From NCBI GenBank assembly GCA_025917655.1, contig CP084611.1, positions 2,356,001-2,420,000 of the forward strand: DNA of 64,000 bases, read 5' to 3'. The DNA is from Chlorella sorokiniana. Its lineage: Eukaryota; Chlorophyta; Trebouxiophyceae; Chlorellales; Chlorellaceae. The notes beneath the pieces are model-generated. The model did no database searches, was not told the DNA's origin, and worked only from the letters and a program-made list of their open reading frames with translations. Within the stretch, counting starts at the first letter, position 1. Each line of letters starts with the position of its first letter. This document shows, piece after piece, positions 42,128 to 53,318 of the stretch. A program made the position numbers and the translations under genes.

Positions 42128-45100
42128 TCACGCCTCTGCCGTCTTGTTGGCGAGGGTGCCTGGGGAGTCTGCCTCCTGCACGGCTGCCGCCTTGCCGGTG
42201 GCGGCGGCACCGCTGTCAGCCACCTGTGCCTGCAGCTCCATGACCTGCCCCTGCAGCGCACGGTTGTCCGCCAGCAGCTGCAGACACATGCAGGGCATCA
42301 ATTCTCAGCAAGCTGTTGGGAGGGAGGCAGGCATACGAAGAGCCAAGGCACCCACGCTTGCAGAGGCTTGCCTGCTGGCTGCGCGCTCGCTCTACCACCA
42401 GCATACGCTGCACCACCGAGCAAGTCCCCATGAGGGGCACCTGTACAAATCAGGCAAGAGAAGATGACGTTGTAACAGCACTGTGCATGAAGCGCCAGTC
42501 AGCCCAGCTTCACCTTCATCATAGGGTCGCCCTTCTTGGCGCGGTTGAGCGGGTAGCTCGACTCGCGCAGCTGACCAAGATAGAAGCAGCTGCAAGGCAA
42601 GAGGAGGATCGCTGTTGGCACAGGAACCTGCGTGTTTTGTTGCTGTTGTGTGCACTGCTCACCTCTCCAGCAAGGATCCAGCTGGCAAGCTTTCCAGCAC
42701 AAGCTCACCATGGTCATCTGCGTGCAGGACATGGACTGGCACCCAGTTGCCACAAACAAGGCCAGCCTGTGCCCCATCAAGTGCAGCAGTTCAACCCCAC
42801 CTGTGTTTGCGTGCACCTCGGCCCGGAAGCGTTTGTTGAACTGCTCATACTCCTCCAGCATGTCCAGGGTGACGGGGCAGGCAGGGGCGGTGGGGTCCAC
42901 ACCCAGGCGCTGGGCCTTGACAGCAGCAGCATCCACCTGCAGAGGAGGGGTGCACGGAGAGATGGGACGTGCTCAGAAACAGCCCAGGTGCTGCGTCAAG
43001 CAGCTCCAACCTGACTCAGGCGGGCTGGCTGTAATTTTCTCACCAGTCCGTACTCGGTGAAGCCCAGCCCACTGCGCATCACAAGGTACTTGCCATGGCT
43101 TGTCTCGCCCAGGATGTACTCAGCAGGATGGGCAGCCCAGTCACATGCCTGGACAGGGCAAAGCATGCATGTTTATGAGGGGCGCTCTAGGCACAACAAG
43201 TTGTGCTCGGCTGGAAGTATGGAGGGAAGCAAGGCAGCAACGCAGGGCAGCACCCACCATGCGCTCCGCCTCGTCGTCACAGTCCTCTCCTGCAGTGATG
43301 TCGGCCTCCATGTTATCCGCTTGATACAAGCCGTCATCATCACAGGCAGGCTCCATGGTGGCCGCCTTGGTGCCTGGAGTCGCAGCACGGTGGCAGCGGT
43401 GAGACAAGCGTAAAATTAGTGCAGCTTGCAGCCAGCCAGTTGCCCATGCACCTGTGCTGCCCTTTGCACGTTTGCTGCTGGAGCCGCCACCAGCAGCACC
43501 GCGCTTGAGAGCTGCCTTCTGCGGCTTGGGGGCCACTGGCGAGCTGTCGGTGGTGGCAGCCGCAGCTGCCTCCTTGGCAGCCTCCTTGAGCTCCTTGGCC
43601 CGGGCGATGAAGGATGCCTTGTCCTCATCACTGCACTCCTTCCAGGCGGTGCTGACACACTTGGATATCTCTGGCATGCCCGCCTGTACAGGCATGGTTG
43701 CATTTGCGCACTAGCATGTGAGGGCAGCTGTCACAGAGGAACCAGGGCAGCTGTGGACAGCCCCTGCCTCGCACCTTGGGGTTCTGCTCGCGGATGCTGG
43801 GCAATCTGTTGTCAAAGAACAGCTGGTAGGCAGACTGCGATTCAGGGAGGCTCAAGCACTGGTTCAGTGCATGCCTGAAGCAGTTAATGCAAGGTGCGAG
43901 TCCTGCAAGGTCATCCTGTGCTACATGCCCAGAGACTTCACCTTGGTGCGTACGGTTTTGGCTGCCTTGGCCTTGGCCTCCTTGGCCTCCTTCTTGCCTC
44001 CCTTGGGCTTGGCTGCTGCCTTCGCCGCCTGCACTGCCTCAGGTCCCATCGCCGCCAGCTCCGTCTCGTACCGCTTCTTGTCTGCAGCAGCTGCCTCCTG
44101 TACAGGGCTCAAGGGTCCAGTCAATTTGGGGAAAAGCGGCTGAATGAGGCAACCATGGGGGATGCAAACACAGTCGAGAACGCAGAAAAGGACCACATAC
44201 CTCATGGGGCTTCTTTTCCTCTGGGTTGAGCGCACGGTACATCTCCCCAAGCTTGGCCGTGATCTGGCTGGCATTGAGTTCAGGACAGTCGTCTACAACA
44301 ATGGTCAGGCATAAGCTCTCAGCTGCAGCAGGGCGGTCCTTGGAAGCCCTTTGGAAGCCCGTGCAGGCGTCTCCGCTCACCCTTGACCTGCGCCCGTGCA
44401 GAGCTGATGAACATCATGTACGCATTCAGCGGCTTCTTGGGCAGCTTGATTGCAGCCAACTCTGGACCGTCGCCAGCATTGGTAGACGCTTTGTTGACAT
44501 GCTGGGATGGAGACAGCTCCGTAGCGGGAGGCTTCACATTTGCTGTGGCTGGCACGGGCGCTTGATGGGTCTGCTTTGCTGCATTCTCCTTGCCCCCATG
44601 TCCACTTCTTCAACCGGAGGGCGGTCCGGCCCTGCACAGGAGCAAGGAGGCCAGTGGAGTTGCTCAGAAATGCTTCGTGAGCTTCCTTGCTTGCGCAGGC
44701 CTGCAGTAAGCTCTAGTCATGTGCAGCACCCACTTTGACCATCTTCTTGCTGGGTGCTGGCCTTGCGTCAGGGGCAGATGGAGCAGTCTTGGGCTCCACG
44801 TTGGCAGCAGCACGGGGGGCCTGCCAAAGGGTGAAATTGAGGGGGGTCAAGACAGGAGGGTCAAGACGGTATGGGTAGGGGTGCAGCACAACGGGACTGC
44901 CCAAGCCAGCACCCACTCACCGCAAAGCCCTTGCGCTTGAGGCCCATTGCCGGCTTCTTGCCACCGCTGGCTGCGGTTGCGGGCGCAACTTCCTGCCCAG
45001 GCTCTTGCTTTGCGGTCAGCTCGGTGTTGGGGTGGCCCTCGCCCGTGCCATCGTCTGGCTGAGCATCAACTGAGGCAGCCTCACTCAGGGCAGGCTGTGT

Positions 45101-45873
45101 GTCAGGCACATCTGCCAAAGACGCTGGAGCATAATCTACAGCCTCAGAAGCCGCTGTAATCATTGCTGGCTCGGCTGATGGAGTGTCAAGAGCACCCTGC
45201 AGGATGGGTGTCACACCTTGTAAACAGCTGAAACTTGGTCAAACGCAACTTGCGGCCGCAGATTAGCAAACGGGCACATGGGTGCTGACCTGCTTGTCAA
45301 CATCCATCAAGTTTGCGTCCTCCTGGGCGTCTTCAAAGCTGTCTTGATCGCTAGCGTCCACCTGGATGATGTGTTTGCAGCTTAGCGAGGTACTCAGTTA
45401 CGGGATGCAATCAACGGCGGCTGTCAGACCAGAGTCAACCTAGCCCAGCAAGTCCGCCCTTCACCTTCTCTTTGTCCACCGCCATCAGTTGCTCCAACTC
45501 GCCCACCTGCATATTGGGCAAAGCGCAGTCAGCAGCGGCAATCACACACATGATGCAAATTTGAACGCAGCCGGCATCACCTCGGCCTCGATGGCAGCCA
45601 GCTCCAGCTCAATATCCTGCGACATGATGCCTTCCTGCAGCATGCAGGGCAGGATCCCCGGTTCAAGCACAAGTGGCTCTGGGCTGGGCTGAGGCCACAG
45701 CTGACACACCCACTCACCCGCGCTGCCTTGACCACCGCCGCAGAGGAAACGCCAGTGAGGATACCTGTGCGCTTCAGGGGCATTGAAGGCCGAAGATACT
45801 GAGGAAGATCGAGAAGATGGGCAGAAGAAGGGCATTGGTGGTACGGCGGATTGTACACATCCCCATGCAACAT
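42128..45873 (-). CDS. Two-HMG-box chromatin protein
   Basis: HMG boxes bend DNA and act in chromatin and transcription. The N-terminal exon (MLHGDVYNPPYHQCPSSAHL) and acidic exons (SQDIELELAAIEAEV; SDQDSFEDAQEDANLMDVDK) precede a low-complexity Ala/Pro/Glu region. HMG box 1 spans several exons: LPKKPLNAYMMFISSARAQV (44400-44460), CPELNASQITAKLGEMYRAL (44230-44290) and DKKRYETELAAM. A Lys/Ala-rich linker follows (GGKKEAKEAKAKAAKTV). HMG box 2 is SAYQLFFDNRLPSIREQNPK (43780-43840) and ISKCVSTAWKECSDEDKASF. Then come a basic stretch (KRGAAGGGSSSKRAKG), an acidic exon (DDDGLYQADNMEADI), a conserved-looking block AEYILGETSHGKYLVMRSG of unknown family, and a C-terminal coiled coil (LLADNRALQGQVMELQAQV) to the TGA at 42128. 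The boxes are clear; the C-terminal half is not recognised. Confidence 0.78.
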
Positions 45874-45964
45874 GAGCTAGGAGAAACCTTGTTCACTGGC
45901 TTCGATCACTTTGACACGGCTGCTAAAATATCAAGAACAAAGCTACAGCCCTCCTGCAGACACG
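45874..45964. promoter_or_regulatory. Very short shared promoter region, HMG-box / LIFEGUARD genes
   Basis: Only 91 bases separate the two diverging start codons, so both 5' UTRs and at least part of the promoter must be shared. The region is noticeably AT-richer than its flanks and contains gctaaaatatcaag, a possible but unproven TATA-like stretch. Confidence 0.5.
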
Positions 45965-47602
45965 ATGGGAGCTGGCGACAAGGTGAATGCTCTGCCTTGC
46001 TTCATTTATGGCTGCGCACTGCCCTAACGCTGATAAAGATACTGGGAAATGCGAGACCGAGCGTTGGCACGCCGGCCCGAGAGCACCCACAAAGGGTGGA
46101 CGCGGATCACCCGCGCCTCGGCTCTCAATAGCAGAAGTAATAGATTGTTGGGCTACTTGTTTCCAGAAAAGAGTGTCGAGCGGGCGAAACATGAAGCTCG
46201 GCTTGGCAGGCTGACTTTTCTGGGACGCCTGTCGGCTCCGCCTCCATGGCTTTGGGTGTTCCAGGGTGGTCTTTTTAGCCTGCACTGCACCCACCGTCAC
46301 TTTGCAGACCTTCTGGAACTTTGGAGGCAATGCAAGCCAGGATGTGGAAACAGGCATGCTCTACCCGGGCGCCGACAGCCTGGACAACGCCTTGCGCTGG
46401 GGCTTCATTCGCAAGGCACGACATTGAAGGGATGGCTTCCCAGATAGCCTTATGGCTGCAACGCATTTTGTAGGCCATCTCCTGATGCTTCTGCCGTTGG
46501 TCTGCTGTGCAGGTTTACAGCATCATCACCCTTCAGCTGGTGTTAACTACCGTCGTGGCGGCCATTGTGGTAGCAAATGCGTCGGTGCAGCACTTTTTGC
46601 TGCAGAATGTGGGCGTTCAGATTGCGCTTATGCTTGTCTCCATGCTCGCTCTGATACCGCTGTACATCTGGCGCAACTCGCACCCCCACAACCTGGTGCT
46701 GTTGGGCGTGTGGACCTGCCTCTTCTCCGGTGGGTGGTACTGCCAGCATCAAGTGAACAAAGCTGTGGGGTTGCCAAACCCGCGCAACACAATGATCTTT
46801 TTTGCTTGCTGCTGCTGCAGTCACAGTGGGCATGGCGTGCAGCTTCTTCCAGCCAGTCATCGTTTTCGGCGAGGCCGCATGCTGCATGCGCGCCAACCAC
46901 GAAGCCAAAGCGATGCATGCCGCATGTGATACATGCTCTCTTATCTTGGTGTTGAAGCCATGCTGCATGCTCGGCTTTGCAGGCGTTGTTGATCACATCC
47001 GCTGTGGTGTGCGGCCTCACCGCCTACGCCTTCCACGCCACCAAACGCGGCACAGACTTGACCTTCATGGGTGCGTGGCAGCCCCGCTTTCGCTCGGTCG
47101 TAGAGTTCCCATCTTCATTACCCAGCAACACAAGCTGTCTCACTCTCCACCTCTTGTGCAGGGCCGATGTTGTTTGGCTGCCTACTGGCAATGATCGTGT
47201 GGAGCTTTATTCAGTTGTTCTTCCCGCCAGGACCCGTGGGCCGCACCATCTTTGCACTGCTGGGCGCGTTTTTGTTCAGGTGCGTATTCAATGCGTGTTG
47301 GCACCAGCAAGAGAGCTCTTGCTGCGCTCACATTTTGCACCTGTGACGCTTCACATGTGCAGCGCGTATCTTGTGTTCGACACCCAGCTGCTGATCACAA
47401 GGTTTGACCTGGACGACTACGTATGGGCAGCTATCACCATCTACCTGGGTGGGCATGGGCAGCCTGGGGCCCTTGCGTTTGTTTGCCTGCCATCCGCAGC
47501 ATCCCTGTGCACGAATGCTGACGCCATTCACTCGTGCCTGCAGATATCATCAATCTTTTCCTCTACATCCTCCGGCTGCTGGGCGAGTCACGCAATAACT
47601 GA
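45965..47602 (+). CDS. LIFEGUARD/TMBIM (BAX inhibitor-1 family) membrane protein
   Basis: BAX-inhibitor-1 family proteins are seven-helix ER or Golgi membrane proteins that modulate calcium leak and cell death. Exon 1 is 18 bases (45965-45982, MGAGDK), then 46308-46415 (TFWNFGGNASQDVETGMLYP), then 46513 onward. Helix exons follow: IITLQLVLTTVVAAIVVANA, IALMLVSMLALIPLYIW, NLVLLGVWTCLFS, LLITSAVVCGLTAYAFHATK, MLFGCLLAMIVWSFIQLFF and IFALLGAFLFSAYLVFDTQL. LFSAYLVFDTQLL with D-T-Q is the family hallmark in helix 6. The last exon is DIINLFLYILRLLGESRNN, ending at the TGA at 47600-47602, again typical. Two introns (46416 onward and 46874-46982) require GC donors to keep this alignment. With those, the frame is intact throughout. 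Confidence 0.93.
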
Positions 47603-48098
47603 CATGCTCAAGGCATCAGCCTCGCTTTGTTGGATGCTCCGCAATCCGTTGTGTTTCGGCTCATTGTTTCTTACAGATGTTTTGGCAGCCTGTTCGTTAT
47701 GGACAGCACCGCAGTGTTGCATTGGCAATGCGCCTGTCACGCTGCAGCATGATTAGGGCAGTCAAGGGATGGAAGGAACGGCGAAACTTTCCGCGTGTGC
47801 TAACAAACGCAGGGTGTTGCCTGACGGAGCGCGTGCTGTCAGTTGCTGGGGATGAGCCGCTACAACGCCGGCTGCAGGGCGCTGGCAGGGCAGCCTAGCA
47901 CGGTTTTGGTATGTGGAAATTGTTGTGATAAGAGACGAGCAGGGGAGAGGGAGCAAAGATTAAAGTGACAAAAATACAGGCAGGAGGCACGAGTGGCGAG
48001 GGGTGCGAGGTGAGCAGGGAGGGGAGAGCGGCTGAGTCATGCCAACATCCAAGGATGCCATGGCCGAGGCTGCCGCCATCAAGGCACAAGCGCCCCGC
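47603..48098. other. Intergenic, converging 3' ends
   Basis: This interval lies between the LIFEGUARD (+) and fibrillarin (-) stops. It contains no conserved frame, and no polyadenylation motif was recognised. Confidence 0.5.
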
Positions 48099-49813
48099 TC
48101 ACTGCTCCTTCTTCTTCTGCGCCCGGTACACTCCCACAACCACCGCATGGTCGCGCTCATAGGGCTCCAGCGTGACCTGCGGCAGGGGTGGGGGACCGGG
48201 GTGAGGCGCAAGGAGCGAGCATGGCAATAGAAAGGAGCCAGCAGAGGCTGCAGCACAGAAGCAAGAGCCGATGGAGGGACGATGAGCCTGTCAGAGTCAT
48301 GGAAGATGGGTCATGCGCGGCAGCCCTCGGCTGCGCGCCATGAAAGCGCGCAGCAGGCTTGGCATCTCTGTGTGGTATGAGTCGTCATTCAGGCCAGCAC
48401 AGCAGCAACCTTGGTGCAATAGGCGACAAGATGGGTTGGTGGGCTGGCTGGGCCCCAGCAGCGCTGTGCCGGCCGGAAACGGCGGCCAAAGCCCGCTGAA
48501 TCCCCCGCCTCGCTCACCTGCTCCTTGGGCTTGAGCTGCTGCTCCTGAAGCTTCTTGACCTCGCGCGCAAACACGGCCTCCGGGGGCGCTGTGGAGTCGA
48601 TGCACGAGGCCTTGATGGAGATGACGAAGAAGCCCCCGTTCTTGAGGAAGTACTGCGAGTTGAGGCCCACGATGCGCGCCTGGTCGGGCTGCGCCACGTC
48701 GGCAAACACCACGTCCACCATGGGCACCAGCATGCGGTACTTCTGCGGGTGCCGCGCGTCCTCGATGATGGGGATCACGTTGGGCCGCTTCTTGGCCATG
48801 TTGACCAGATCGCGGCCACTGTGAGCGGGGAGGGATCCTTGTCAGGAGCAGCAGCACAGCAAAATAAAGGCACAGCTCCTGTGCAGGCTGATGCACAACC
48901 AGCCCAGCTGCTGCACCCTTCAGGCTTCCAGGCTACAATGCATGCCCATGCTGTGGCTGATGCCCGACACCCCAGGCAGCCCAGGTGGCCCGGCGCGCAC
49001 CTGCGGTGCGAGAACTCCACCGCGTAGACGGCGCCCTCGGGGCCCACCACATCCGACACATGCGACACGCTGGTGCCGCTGGCGCCGCCCAGGTACAGCA
49101 CCTTGGCGCCCGGCTTGATGTGGATGTTGTCCACACCCGCCAGCACCGCGGCTGCCAGCTTGGAGCGGAAGGGGTTCCACACGCGGTACTCCACCTTGTC
49201 GCCGCCCTCCTGCTCCACAGCGATGCGCTTCTCGCCGTACACGCTGTCCCCGGGCACCATGTTGCGGGTGACCAGGGCGTCCTCCTTGCCGCGCGCAATA
49301 AACACGCCCGCGTGGCGGTGCTGCTCCACCACCACCTTGGCCCCGCCCTTCATGCCGCCGCGCCCGCCGCGACCGCCACGGCCGCCGCCACGCCCAGCGC
49401 CGCGACCGGCCCCACGACCGCCTCCACGACCACCTCCAAACTTCTGCACGCCACCACGGCCGCCGCCGCGACCAGCGCCGCCAAATCGGCCTGCAAGCAT
49501 TGGAGCATGCCACAAGCTGAGAGCCTGGCCAGCACCGTGCACACTAGTGCACGCGAGCCAAGCGCCGCTGGCAGGCGGCAGGGCAACGAGCTGTGGCCCT
49601 GATGGCGCGCCATCTTGTGCGTAAACAGCCCCAATGTTCCTAATAACGCAATACAAACGCCGAAAAATCGCCGCCTCGCCCACATCACAGTCTGCATGCG
49701 GCCGCCAAGCATATGCATGGCTCAAGGAGAGCGTGTTTCTCACCGCCGCCGCCCCTGCCGCCACCTCCACGGCCACCACCGCGGCCACCACCACCGCGAC
49801 CGCCAAAGACCAT
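48099..49813 (-). CDS. FIB: Fibrillarin, box C/D snoRNP 2'-O-methyltransferase
   Basis: Fibrillarin methylates ribose 2'-OH groups of rRNA in the nucleolus, guided by box C/D snoRNAs. It starts at the ATG at 49813 with [16 protein letters not shown], an RGG domain spread over two exons (49750-49813 and about 49340-49495). The methyltransferase domain follows: [69 protein letters not shown] (SAM motif I, 49050-49105), [65 protein letters not shown] (catalytic Lys) and the final exon [20 protein letters not shown], stopping at 48099. Every family motif is present and in frame. The RGG stretch is G/C repetitive and its exact length is the least reliable part. Confidence 0.97.
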
Positions 49814-50143
49814 CGCTTCGCGTTTGCTGGGAAGGAAGCGCGCTGCGGCTGCGGCTCGAGAAGCCCTTTTACTGTTCAGCAGCCAAACACACAGTCGATT
49901 GTCTGCATATATGCCGTGAACGCATAGATGGCGCCGCCATTGGCCTCGGCAGGTACACACTCCTGCACGGCCGTGCTCGGTTCGCCTGATCGCGAGTTCG
50001 GCTGCGCTTGCAATGACGAGAAGGTGTGATTACAGTAGAAAGAGGCTGAGGTGTGCAGTGATTGAGAAGGACAAGATGGCAGCGGCAGGCAGTGGCCTTC
50101 CACCCGCCGCCTGAGACTAGAATGTCTGGATCACCCTGCCGGC
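49814..50143. promoter_or_regulatory. Intergenic, fibrillarin upstream region
   Basis: This interval lies upstream of fibrillarin and downstream of ClpP, both minus. It contains a minus-strand TGTAA at 50030-50034, about 110 bases past the ClpP stop, a plausible polyadenylation signal. No promoter element was recognised. Confidence 0.4.
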
Positions 50144-51864
50144 TCATGGGCGGTTGGTCGAGACCTTTTCCGTGTGGGGCTCCAGCGGCTTGACGAACCT
50201 GTGGAATGGACGGGCAGGTGCGGATGGTGGTAGGGGAACGGGGGATGGGGGCGAGGGCTGGAGTGCGAGCAACGGTGATCGAACCCGGCAGCCTGAAACA
50301 CCAGGCGCACAACGCCTGCTGCCCCTGCTGCCAGGTCAACCGCCAGGCGGAGACGCATGCTCGATCCCTGCTGCCTTGCGCACCTGCTGCCGCGGCTGCC
50401 GTCCAGGAAGTCGTCGTCGCCCCAGTTGACGTACTGCTCCTTGGTCTTGGGGAAGGCGCGGGTGGAGCCGTCCACCTTGAACACGGCGTCGTCGCCGCCG
50501 ACAATGTGGTCAATCAGGCCGTACGACTTGGCCTCCAGCGGGGACATGTACCGGTCGCGATCGGTGTCCTCCTCAATCTGCTCCCGAAGAGCGATTGGGG
50601 TGAAGTGGGGTTGGAGGGGGAGGGGGCAAGTGAGCCTCACGACTACACTTGAAGACAGCCTCCATGCAGGCTCGCTGCGCAGCTTTTATAACAGCTTCCC
50701 GAGCCCACGCCCGCCTGCCTCCCTGCTCCGGGCAGCCCCACCTTCTCGATGGGCTGCCCCGTGTACTCGGACATGATGCGGTTCAGGTTGGCCTTGTGGT
50801 ACATGATCTCCTTCGCCTGGATCTCAATGTCCACCGCCGCGCCGCTGGCGCCACCCAGGGGCTGGTGGATCATGATGCGCGCGTTGGGCATGGAGTAGCG
50901 CTTGCCCCTGGCGCCCGCGCCCAGCAGGAAGGCGCCCATGGAGGCGGCCAGGCCAAAGCAGTAGGTCTGCACGTCGGCGCGGCACATCATCATCGCGTCG
51001 TAAATACCCATGCCCGCGGTCACGCTGCCGGGGGAGTTGATGAACAGCTTGATGTCCTGCCAGCGGGGAAGGGGCGGAGGCACCGTGGGGGGTGCCGGCA
51101 TCTGAGCCGAGATGTCGAGCGCAGCACCTACACCAGCATGCGCATGACCGTCAACTTGCATGCCCCGCCCTCCTGCACACCCTGGCTCACCTTGGTGGGA
51201 TCCTGTGCATCCAGCAGCAGCAGCTGGCTGATGATGGCATCAGCGCTGAAGTCGTTCACCTGCAGCAAGAAGCGCAGGCAGGCAGGGCTGCAGAGTGTGT
51301 GCATGGCTGCCGCATGTGCAGTACAGCATCCCCGCCCCGTCATGCCTGCCAGCAACAGTACTGTATAGCTAACAACAGTCGTTGTATGTGTCACACAGGC
51401 TGGCTGCGCAGGTCAGCAGACCCCCGCCTCCCAGCAGCAACTCCGCAGCATACGTGCCTCGCCACCAAAGAACACAATGCGTTGCCGCAGCAGCAGACCG
51501 AAGGGATCGCCCGCCATGTCCTGCGTCCTGCATCACATGGAAGGATGAAAACCAGCCAGTTGTTTGAGGAGCTCCGGAGCGCAGCATGGAGTTTGGGCGC
51601 ACGACGGCAAGTGCTGCGTGGTCGGAAGGAGCCTGGAAGGCCCAGCAGCTCTGCGAACCTCGGCGCCATGATGGGCTGCTGGCCGGCAATAATGAGGGGC
51701 GTGGGCTCGCCCTGGCTGCCGCTGCTCAGTGCGCATGTCTTCACTGCTGCCCGCCGCTGTGCCCTGACCGCTGGGACCTTCACAACGCCGCTGCTGATAG
51801 AAACCGAGCCGTGCTGCTTGCCGCGCAGGCAGGCAGTCTGCTGCAGGCTGGTGAGGGAGGCCAT
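50144..51864 (-). CDS. clpP: ATP-dependent Clp protease proteolytic subunit, nuclear-encoded, probably chloroplast
   Basis: ClpP is the serine peptidase core of the stromal Clp complex. The N-terminus ([16 protein letters not shown], then Ser/Val/Ala/Arg-rich) fits a chloroplast transit peptide. Blocks are [20 protein letters not shown] (51460-51520), [40 protein letters not shown] (51000-51060), [15 protein letters not shown] with catalytic Ser, [14 protein letters not shown] with catalytic His, [18 protein letters not shown] and [20 protein letters not shown] with catalytic Asp. The triad is complete, so this is ClpP rather than an inactive ClpR. The oxyanion loop reads SPGSV where the family has SPGGSV, a one-codon loss that may be real or an assembly error. 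The intron after FFGGE needs a GC donor (51456-51457). Sequence around the His and Asp resembles plant ClpP4/ClpP5, but I do not assign a paralogue. Confidence 0.95.
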
Positions 51865-52202
51865 CTGGCTCTTTTGTATGCTGTCCTGCACGACGGCCTC
51901 TATTCCGGCCCCAGACTCCCGTACTCAATTTACAAGGAGGCTCCGGAGATACGCAGCAGGGCAAGCAAACAGCCCCATCCACCACATTGCTGTACGCACA
52001 AGGCACTACAGCCTGGCCTTGTGCTCCTTCGCCGGGGGCTTCTCTCGCCCTGAAAGTCATTTCATTGACACCTGATATCAGCGACGCCCCTCCCGTCCTT
52101 GGTCACTCCACCGCCAGAACCCTCTAGCTGTCGACTGTTTGGCAGTGCAGCAGACCTTGCCTGCACGTAGGCTCACGGTCACTCTGAAACGATCGTGGGA
52201 CA
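51865..52202. promoter_or_regulatory. Divergent intergenic region, ClpP / UBE2S
   Basis: About 340 bases lie between the diverging start codons and should hold both promoters. No named element was recognised. Confidence 0.4.
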
Positions 52203-53318
52203 ATGGAGCCGCTCTCCCGAGAAGCGCTCGCCAAGCTCGCCAAGGATGTCAAAGACCTGGCACAGAACGCTATTGACGGCGTCAAGGTGGGATTAGAACA
52301 GGAGTCTAATCGATATTCTGGTGCCTGTGAGACCTGGGAGGCAGGGGCCTGTACTTGCAGGGATGTTTGGCATCGACGGCTCTTGGTGTGGTCGCAGGTT
52401 GTGGTTAGCGACGACAACTTGGCTGACATCCAGGCAGAGTACGATGGACCCGGTAAGCCGCGCCAGGGCTGTGCTGTACTATGAGCACCTGGCTCCTTCG
52501 ATGATGCCCATTGGTTGGTCCTCTGTTCTGAGGGGATCGCTCCTGTTGGCGCCTGTGCTGATCTGCAGCTGGCACGCCCTACGAGGGGGCCTGTTTCGCA
52601 TGCGGCTAGCCATCGGGTCAGAGTTTCCCAATGCACCACCCAAGGGTAAGTATCTCTGACGGGTTGGCTGCCACTTGCAAGACCAAGGGTGCCAAGAGTG
52701 CATGGTGCACCGCAGGCTACTTCTTGACCAAGATCTTCCACCCCAACGTCTCCACATCCGGGAAATTTGTGTTAATGTGCTGAAGCGCGACTGGCGCCCA
52801 GACCTCGGCCTACGCCATGTCCTCACTGTTATTCGCTGCCTGCTCATTGAGCCCAACGCCGAGTCGGGTGCGTGCATATGCTGCCGAGTGTTTGTTCATG
52901 CATTTTGGCAGCATGGTGGTGCGGTGCCGGCACAGCACAGCACAACGTCCCAGAAGTTGGTGGGGTGCGTGTCCAACACCATACATGGCCGCCTCACTGC
53001 AATTCTCTTCCGGTTCACTGCATCATTGGCGCAGCGCTGAACGAGGAGGCAGGCAAGCTGCTGCTGGACGGCTTCGACGAGTTTGCCAAGAAAGCGCGGC
53101 TCATGACTAGCATCCACGCAAAGAAGCCGTCTGTGCTGACAGCTGCGGGCGGTGCCAACGCGCTCAACGCAGACGGCACTGCGGCCGCAGCTGACGCGAA
53201 GCCTGCAGCAGCAGCCTCGGGGTCTAGCACTGCGGCGACAGCAGGTGTTGCCACCAAGGCCAGCAAGGCAGCAGCATCCAAGCTGGCAGAAAAGAAAAAG
53301 AGCTTGAGGCGGCTGTAA
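52203..53318 (+). CDS. UBE2S: Ubiquitin-conjugating enzyme E2 S
   Basis: UBE2S extends Lys11-linked ubiquitin chains on substrates of the anaphase-promoting complex. Exons are 52203-52286, 52398-52452, 52569-52645, 52716-52867 and 53035-53318, all GT-AG and phase-compatible. Motifs: [76 protein letters not shown] with the active-site Cys (about 52770); [40 protein letters not shown]. One G is missing near 52760-52762, so the catalytic Cys block is out of frame with HPNVSTSG as sequenced. After the UBC fold comes an Ala-rich linker and a basic end, KKKSLRRL. The terminal LRRL equals the APC/C-docking tail of animal UBE2S, strong support for the S subclass rather than another E2. Confidence 0.94.

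Noticed and set aside
49340-49500. A plus-strand Pro/Arg-rich frame opposite the fibrillarin RGG region
   Set aside because: It is the complement of Gly-Arg-Gly codons and carries no independent signal.
50270-50330. Minus-strand GGGTTCGATC resembling a tRNA T-loop
   Set aside because: The flanking bases do not form a T-stem or acceptor stem, and the site lies inside a ClpP intron.
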